Origin: Clostridia bacterium
GTDB lineage: Bacteria > Bacillota > Clostridia > Christensenellales > CAG-138
DNA: 64,000 nucleotides
Direction of reading: 5' to 3'
Assembly: GCA_030526425.1 (NCBI GenBank)
Contig: JAUNCT010000005.1
Location: 1 to 64,000, forward strand
Shown here one piece after another: positions 59,166-64,000 of this stretch. A program made the translations under genes and the position numbers. Under the pieces are notes generated by a model. The model searched no databases. It was not told the origin of the DNA and saw only the letters and a program-made list of their open reading frames with translations. The number at the start of each line of letters is the position of its first letter. Position 1 is the stretch's first letter.

Positions 59166-59197
59166 AAGGACCGTACGGAAGACCGTATGGTCCTTTT
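59166..59197 (+). terminator. Terminator of the ribU/riboflavin kinase operon
   Basis: AAGGACCGTACGG pairs with CCGTATGGTCCTT (one G-U), followed by TTCC. Confidence 0.75.
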
Positions 59198-59304
59198 CCT
59201 GTTGCCGGGGATTTCCGGAATTCCGGGATTTCTTGTATCATATGATATTTTCGCGGGACCGCGGAACGGAAACCAGATCGTCCTCCGGACGGAAAGGAGC
59301 GTGG

Positions 59305-60666
59305 ATGCATACCAATGATATGACGCGAGGAGAGCCGCTGCGGCTGATCCTCGCGTTTGCGGTGCCGTTGCTGATCGGCAATGTTTTTCAGCAGTTTTAC
59401 AACGTCGTCGACACGATGATCGCGGGGTATAACCTCGGCGATGCGGCGATCGCGGCGATCGGCGCGACGAGTTCGCTGTCGGGGCTGATGATCAACTTCG
59501 TGACGGGACTGAACAACGGCTACGGGATCGTGATCGCGCGGGCATTCGGCTCCGGGGACCGTGAGGAACTGAAAAGCGCGATCGCGACGACCGTGGTCCT
59601 CGATGCGGCGGCTTCGCTTCTGCTGACCGCCGTTTCGGTGGCGGGGCTCCGCCCGCTGCTGCGGCTCATGAACGTGCCGGAAAACATTCTGGCGGACGCG
59701 ACCGCGTATATCCTCATCATCCTCGCGGGAATGACGGCGACCGTTCTGTACAACATGGTTTCGGGGATCCTGCGGGCGGTCGGCAACAGCAAGACGCCCC
59801 TGTGGTTTTTGATCTTTGCGAGCCTGCTGAACGGAGTCCTCGACGTGCTGTTCGTAGTCGTGTTCCGGTGGGGCGTGTGCGGTGCCGCGTCCGCGACGGT
59901 GATCGCACAGGCGGTGAGCGCCCTGCTTTCGGGCGTATATCTCGTGAAACGATACGGGGATATCCTTCCCGAAAAACGGCATTTCCGTTTGGAACCCCGC
60001 CGCGTGCGGCAGATGAATTCCACGGGGCTTGCCATGGCGGTGATGCTTTGCGTGGTCGACATCGGCTCGGTCTTTTACCAACGTGCGGTCAACGAGCTCG
60101 GCGCAACGCTCATCGTGGCGCATGTTTCGGCACGCCGCATCATCGTCATGTTCATGATGCCGCTCGGTTCGCTCGCAACGGCGGGATCGACCTTCATCAG
60201 CCAGAACTGGGGCGCACGGAAGACGGAACGGATCCGCAAGGCGCTGAAGACCGTGCTTGCGGCGGAGACGGTCTACGCGGTCGCGGCGTGTGCGTTCGGT
60301 TGGGCGTTCGGCGGCATGCTGGTGCGCATTCTGACCGCGACCTCGGACCCGGAGGTCATTGCGAAGGCGGTGCTGAGCATCCGCCTGCATTTTTCCTGTT
60401 ATCCGGCGCTCGGCGCGCTTTTGGCGCTGCGCACGGCGCTGCAGGCGATCGACAGAAAGCTCGTTCCGGTCGTTTCCTCGGGATTCGAGCTCGGGATCAA
60501 GCTGCTGTGCGGTCTGTGGCTCATCCCGTCGTTCGGGTATATCGTTGTTTGTCTTGCGGAACCGGTCATTTGGGTCGTTTGCATGGTGTTCCTGTTCGCC
60601 GTGATGGTGACGGGACGGCCGCTCAGGAAAGCGGAAACGGAATTGCGGGCGGACTTTTCGGAATGA
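59305..60666 (+). CDS. MATE family efflux transporter
   Basis: A 453-residue membrane protein with twelve helices of the MOP/MATE superfamily. Typical motifs are AVPLLIGNVFQQFYNVVDT, AAIAAIGATSSLSGLM, LNNGYGIVIARAFGSGDRE and SAIATTVVLDAAASLLLTAVS. ATG 59305 has AAAGGAG 6 bp before it. It likely exports cationic drugs or metabolites using Na+ or H+; the substrate cannot be told. Monocistronic with a terminator. Confidence 0.93.
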   Translation: MHTNDMTRGEPLRLILAFAVPLLIGNVFQQFYNVVDTMIAGYNLGDAAIAAIGATSSLSGLMINFVTGLNNGYGIVIARAFGSGDREELKSAIATTVVLDAAASLLLTAVSVAGLRPLLRLMNVPENILADATAYILIILAGMTATVLYNMVSGILRAVGNSKTPLWFLIFASLLNGVLDVLFVVVFRWGVCGAASATVIAQAVSALLSGVYLVKRYGDILPEKRHFRLEPRRVRQMNSTGLAMAVMLCVVDIGSVFYQRAVNELGATLIVAHVSARRIIVMFMMPLGSLATAGSTFISQNWGARKTERIRKALKTVLAAETVYAVAACAFGWAFGGMLVRILTATSDPEVIAKAVLSIRLHFSCYPALGALLALRTALQAIDRKLVPVVSSGFELGIKLLCGLWLIPSFGYIVVCLAEPVIWVVCMVFLFAVMVTGRPLRKAETELRADFSE

Positions 60667-60674
60667 AGCGCAAC

Positions 60675-60705
60675 AAAAAAGGCAGGTGCGGAACCTGCCT
60701 TTTTG
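60675..60705. terminator. Bidirectional terminator
   Basis: AAAAAGGCAGGT pairs with ACCTGCCTTTTT between convergent genes. Confidence 0.9.
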
Positions 60706-60706
60706 T

Positions 60707-61732
60707 TTATCCGAGGATATCGCGGTAGACGCGGAGCGCGTTTTTGTAAAAGATCTTTTCGATCTTTTCTTCGGAGAAACCCTCGCGGGAAAGCGCTGCG
60801 GCGATCTGCTGCATACCGTCGCAACCATCCGTTTCGACGCGGTTGTCGATGCCGTCGAAATCCGAACCGAGTCCGATGGCGTCGATGCCGGCAACGTTTT
60901 CGATATAACGGATATGCCGTACGATGTCGTCGATGCGGGTGAGCCCGTCGTTCCGGTCGTTGATGAAGTCCGAACAGAAGTTGATGCCCGTCACGCCGCC
61001 GCAATCGGCAAGCCGACGGAGCATCTCATCTGTGAGGTTCCGCGGGTGTCCGGTCAGCGCCCGGGCGTTCGAGTGGCTGGCGACGAACGGCGTTTTGCCC
61101 ATGACGGAGAACACATCGCGGATGCCCGCATCGTTCAGGTGACTGATATCGACGATGATGCCGAGTTCCTTGCAAAGGGCGACGAAGTCTTTTCCTACGG
61201 GCGTCAGTCCGTTTTCGGTATCCGGAACGACGCCTTTCCCGGGGACTTTGCGGTTGGGAAAACCCAGCTCGTTTTCGTAGTTCCAGGTGATGGTCGTCAT
61301 GCGTACGCCGCGGTCGTAAAATTCCCGGACAAGGGCGGGATCGCCGCGGTAGACCGCGCCTTCTTCGATGGTTTTCAGGGCGGAAAGCTTGCCGCTGCGG
61401 AAGTTCTCTTCGATCTCCGTTGCGGTCGTGACGGGACGGACAAGGTCCGGGTTCGCGGCGACTTCGGCGTCGAGCGTATCCGAGAGAGCAAGGGCGTAGT
61501 CCGTCGGCGTCGGATACCGCTCCGCAACAGCTTCCAGCCGGTGGTCGCTGCCGGGGACCCAGTGCCCGAGATAGGTGAACAACGCGAAATTCTGGCACAG
61601 ATAACCGGCGCTGCGCATCCGTCCGAGGTCGGCGTCCAGTTCGTTTTGCCGCAAGGCGGCGGTTTTCCCGGTGAGGCGGGCGTTCAGTATCTGCGAAACG
61701 GTGTCGCAGTGCATATCCAGAATGGGGATCAT
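60707..61732 (-). CDS. Membrane dipeptidase-like (peptidase family M19)
   Basis: A 341-residue zinc dipeptidase. ATG 61732 has GAGGAG 5 bp upstream; GTG 61738 is too close. Zinc ligands are visible: ILDMHCDTVSQ (His and Asp), TIEEGAVY (bridging Glu), DISHLNDAG and VASHSNARAL (His residues); IGLGSDFDGID closes the site. There is no signal peptide, so this is a cytoplasmic member that probably splits dipeptides, including D-amino-acid types. It follows a HAD gene by 38 bp in one operon. Confidence 0.93.
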   Translation of the reverse strand: MIPILDMHCDTVSQILNARLTGKTAALRQNELDADLGRMRSAGYLCQNFALFTYLGHWVPGSDHRLEAVAERYPTPTDYALALSDTLDAEVAANPDLVRPVTTATEIEENFRSGKLSALKTIEEGAVYRGDPALVREFYDRGVRMTTITWNYENELGFPNRKVPGKGVVPDTENGLTPVGKDFVALCKELGIIVDISHLNDAGIRDVFSVMGKTPFVASHSNARALTGHPRNLTDEMLRRLADCGGVTGINFCSDFINDRNDGLTRIDDIVRHIRYIENVAGIDAIGLGSDFDGIDNRVETDGCDGMQQIAAALSREGFSEEKIEKIFYKNALRVYRDILG

Positions 61733-61770
61733 CGGCACTCCTCAATGCGGCGATGCCGCGGATGGTGGAT

Positions 61771-62478
61771 TTACAGGTTTTCTTTCAGATATTGCGTCAA
61801 TTCCGCAAAACCGCCGTGCGGCCAACGGGAAATATCCTCGTTCTTCTTGTTGATGAGGCAGGGCGTCAGAAGAAACACCCGCATGCCGAGCGTTTCGGCG
61901 ACCATATCATCGCCGGTGTCGTTGCCCACCATCAGGCAATCCTCCGCGGAAAGCCCCGCTTCATCGAGCAGCATGCGGTAGTATTCGGGGTTCGGCTTCG
62001 AGTAATTGCAGTTCTCATAGGTTGTCCAACGCTCGAACCGGTCGGGGTCGAGACCCGCCCAGCGGATGCGCTGCTCGGTCGCGACCGCGGGGAAGATCGG
62101 GTTGGTTGCCAGGATCACACGGCGCCCCGCTTCCCGGATGAAGTCGACGACCTCCGCCGCTTCGGGCGCAAAACCGCAGAATTGCTTTGCGCGGGGGAAC
62201 TCATCGCGGTAGAAGGATTCGAACAGGGGCTTGTCGGCAAGCGATTCCGGTCCCATGAGCTTGGCGAAATCTTCCCAGAAGGCTTCTTCGTTCGTACGGC
62301 TGCCGTCGTTCCGGATCATGGCTTCGGTGCCGTGCCAAACCGCTTGGATCAGCTTGTCCGGCGCATAACCGTGCGGTGCGAGCATGGTGGCGAGATATTT
62401 GAAATACCCTTTGACGAACACATCCTGATCCATCGGCAGGAGCGTTCCGTCCAGATCGAAAAACACAGCTTTCAGCAT
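61771..62478 (-). CDS. HAD family hydrolase
   Basis: A 235-residue HAD phosphatase. Motif I is VFFDLDGTLLPMD, motif II ILATNPIFP, the motif III lysine lies in NYSKPNPEYY and motif IV is MVGNDTGDDMVA. The cap is helical. AAGGAG precedes ATG 62478; the longer frame to 62640 crosses a terminator. It is the first gene of a two-gene operon with the dipeptidase. The substrate is unknown. Confidence 0.9.
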   Translation of the reverse strand: MLKAVFFDLDGTLLPMDQDVFVKGYFKYLATMLAPHGYAPDKLIQAVWHGTEAMIRNDGSRTNEEAFWEDFAKLMGPESLADKPLFESFYRDEFPRAKQFCGFAPEAAEVVDFIREAGRRVILATNPIFPAVATEQRIRWAGLDPDRFERWTTYENCNYSKPNPEYYRMLLDEAGLSAEDCLMVGNDTGDDMVAETLGMRVFLLTPCLINKKNEDISRWPHGGFAELTQYLKENL

Positions 62479-62553
62479 ACACTTCTCCTTTATGTACAAA
62501 TAACAATACATTTTAACATAAATCCGGAAAAGCACAAGAAAACACAAACAAAA

Positions 62554-62588
62554 CCGCCGCCTCCGCAAAGCGGAAACGGCGGTCCCCC
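62554..62588 (-). terminator. Terminator of the TetR gene
   Basis: ACCGCCG pairs with CGGCGGT, with an inner TCCGC/GCGGA stem; on the minus strand four T follow. Confidence 0.75.
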
Positions 62589-62679
62589 TTTTCCCCCGAA
62601 AAGGAAACATTGTTTCTGTTTTCAACGGGCGCTCCGGCAATGCGGAAGCAACGCCGACGTGAAAACCCGTACGGCGGAG

Positions 62680-63204
62680 TCAGGCATCCGAAGCGGATGG
62701 CGCCGGCAAGGTTTTCAGCAACACACGCCGCAGCTCGTTATACGGGACTCCTTCGACCGTCCAGGTGATGAGGGCTTCCGCGATGAATTCCGCAGTGAAA
62801 CCGTCTTCCGCAAACGGACGCAGGTGCGACGCGATCTGGTTGCGCAGTATCGTGTGGTAAGCGTGTGTGATCGTGATGCCGGTCTTCCCGGCGGAAGCAA
62901 ACAGATCGGTATGCCGCTGATTGAAGTCGGACAGTTCAGTATAGCAGGCGCGGAGCACGGTGTCCGCATCCGCACCGGTATCGGCAAGCGCGGAGATGCG
63001 CGCCACACTTTCCCGCCAGTCGTTTGCGAGAAAGGAAGCGACCAGTGCTTCTTTCGAAGAGAAATAATTGTAAACCGTGCCGGTACCGACGCCGCAACCG
63101 CGTGCAATCGAACGGATACTGACAGCGCCGTATCCAAGCTCGGAGATTTGACGACGGGCTTCTTCTTGCAGTTTCGCTTTGAGATCCGGGATCAGCTTCG
63201 GCAT
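62680..63204 (-). CDS. TetR family transcriptional regulator
   Basis: A 174-residue repressor. The N-terminal helix-turn-helix is AVSIRSIARGCGVGTGTVYNYFSSKEALV; the C-terminal 120 residues form a ligand-binding helical domain. ATG 63204 is preceded by AAAGGAG. The next gene upstream on the same strand is not visible, and the nearest possible target is the P-type ATPase gene region or itself. The ligand is unknown. Confidence 0.92.
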   Translation of the reverse strand: MPKLIPDLKAKLQEEARRQISELGYGAVSIRSIARGCGVGTGTVYNYFSSKEALVASFLANDWRESVARISALADTGADADTVLRACYTELSDFNQRHTDLFASAGKTGITITHAYHTILRNQIASHLRPFAEDGFTAEFIAEALITWTVEGVPYNELRRVLLKTLPAPSASDA

Positions 63205-63301
63205 CGGACGCTCCTTTCGGAACAAGTGAATGGATATGTATCAATATGAACATGTTCATAATAGAATGTTTCCTAAGTTCCGTCAAGGTCTGTTGACCGG
63301 A

Positions 63302-63342
63302 AAAGAAAAGACCGGTGCGGGTCCCCGAAGACCCGCACCGGT
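63302..63342 (-). terminator. Terminator of the P-type ATPase gene
   Basis: ACCGGTGCGGGTC pairs with GACCCGCACCGGT; a T-rich run follows on the minus strand. Confidence 0.9.
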
Positions 63343-63367
63343 TGGAAAGAAAGGACGGGAAAGTGCG

Positions 63368-64000
63368 TTATTCGCGGTACCGCAAGGCGCGGACCGCGTT
63401 CAGCACCGCGAGGATCATGACGCCGACATCCGCAAAGATCGCTGCCCACATGTTCGCATAACCGAACGCCGTGAGGATCAGACAGGCGAATTTGACCGCA
63501 AGGGAGAAGACGATGTTCTGCTTGACGATGCCGATGCACTTGCGGGAGATGCGGATCGCTTTGACCAGCTGCAGCGGGTCGTCGTCCATCAGGACCACAT
63601 CCGCTGCTTCGATCGCGGCATCCGAACCCATCGCGCCCATCGCGATGCCGATATCCGCTCGGGTGAGAACGGGGGCGTCGTTGATGCCGTCGCCCGTAAA
63701 GGCGAGTTTGCCGCGCCCGTTCCGTGCCGCAAGGAGCTTTTCCACCTCGGTGACCTTATCATCGGGCAAAAGCTCGCTGCGTGCTTCGTCGAGCCCGAGC
63801 TCCGCCGCGACGGCTTCCGCGACCGTGCGCGAATCGCCGGTCAGCATCACGGTCGTTTCCACGCCGTTCCGCTTCAGGGCGGCGAGCGCTTCTTTGGCGT
63901 GCGGTTTCACAACATCGGAAATCAGGATGTGTCCCGCATATGCTCCGTCGACGGCGACATGCACGACCGTACCCGCGGAGCGGCAATCCTCGCAAGGGAT
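63368..64000 (-). CDS. Heavy-metal P-type ATPase, C-terminal part (cut by window edge)
   Basis: The 210 C-terminal residues of a P1B-type metal-exporting ATPase; the reading frame continues past position 64000. Visible parts are the nucleotide- and phosphorylation-domain end (HILISDVVKPHAKEALAAL, TVMLTGDSRTVAEAVAAE), the hinge FTGDGINDAPVLTRADIGIA, MGSDAAIEAADVVLMDDD and the last two helices (IVFSLAVKFACLILTAFG, MWAAIFADVGVMILAVLNAV). The Zn/Cd/Pb group (ZntA/CadA) fits best, but the metal-selective CPC helix lies outside the window. Confidence 0.92.
   Translation of the reverse strand: MPCEDCRSAGTVVHVAVDGAYAGHILISDVVKPHAKEALAALKRNGVETTVMLTGDSRTVAEAVAAELGLDEARSELLPDDKVTEVEKLLAARNGRGKLAFTGDGINDAPVLTRADIGIAMGAMGSDAAIEAADVVLMDDDPLQLVKAIRISRKCIGIVKQNIVFSLAVKFACLILTAFGYANMWAAIFADVGVMILAVLNAVRALRYRE

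Overview
The window looks like a chromosomal segment of a GC-rich Bacillota, most likely an uncultured, gut-type Clostridia lineage. The reasons are strong GGAGG ribosome-binding sites, TTG and GTG starts, a CIRCE operator at htpG, an FMN riboswitch feeding a RibU-type ECF transporter, a LytR-CpsA-Psr protein, DUF1292 and DUF1836 proteins, and many secreted proteins with Thr/Pro-rich (TPEPTP-like) linkers. dapF implies a diaminopimelate-type cell wall. No rRNA, CRISPR array or insertion sequence is visible. Genes on both strands are densely packed, with strong intrinsic terminators between convergent units.

Layout. 1-4100: dapF, a small anchored protein, a secreted flavin split-barrel-like protein and a rhodanese-TtcA fusion. 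4157-12600: a large Ig-like/SH3 surface protein divergent from a tightly overlapping three-gene operon (PIG-L/phosphodiester glycosidase fusion, LRR protein, second fusion with a decayed PIG-L half). 12666-16700: a DUF1292 protein with a Cys/His tail, then a YheO-type regulator with ygeY and ygeW. 16776-31461: envelope functions (LRR lipoprotein, GH3 enzyme, DUF1294 protein, GT2-GtrA glycosyltransferase, anchored phosphodiester glycosidase, LCP protein, another LRR protein with murI, a fourth glycosidase-domain protein) mixed with housekeeping phosphatases. 31561-46000: conserved functions (htpG, birA, RluA-type synthase, MBL RNase, threonine aldolase, DegV, mntP, ogt, xpt, a stand-alone GMP synthase ATPase subunit) and three tRNAs. 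46056-50840: an accessory island (Xre regulator, serine recombinase, SPFH/zinc-ribbon protein, small membrane protein, zinc-ribbon/CFI-box protein, broken HEPN gene), AT-rich in its second half. 51096-64000: NSS symporter, flavodoxin/FMN-binding pair, hybrid histidine kinase, FUSC/pseudo-HAD fusion, FMN riboswitch with ribU and riboflavin kinase, MATE transporter, dipeptidase, HAD, TetR regulator and the end of a P-type metal ATPase.

Two themes deserve attention. The first is a dispersed cell-surface set: four proteins with the NAGPA-like phosphodiester glycosidase domain and three LRR proteins sharing a repeated module of about 63-70 residues, interleaved with LCP, GT2-GtrA, GH3 and murI. 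This suggests assembly or trimming of a phosphodiester-linked surface glycan. The second is the 46-51 kb island, where a recombinase promoter is framed by ACCTTTG-type operator repeats and is followed by an SPFH/zinc-ribbon/CFI-box/HEPN gene string that may be a stress or defence module.
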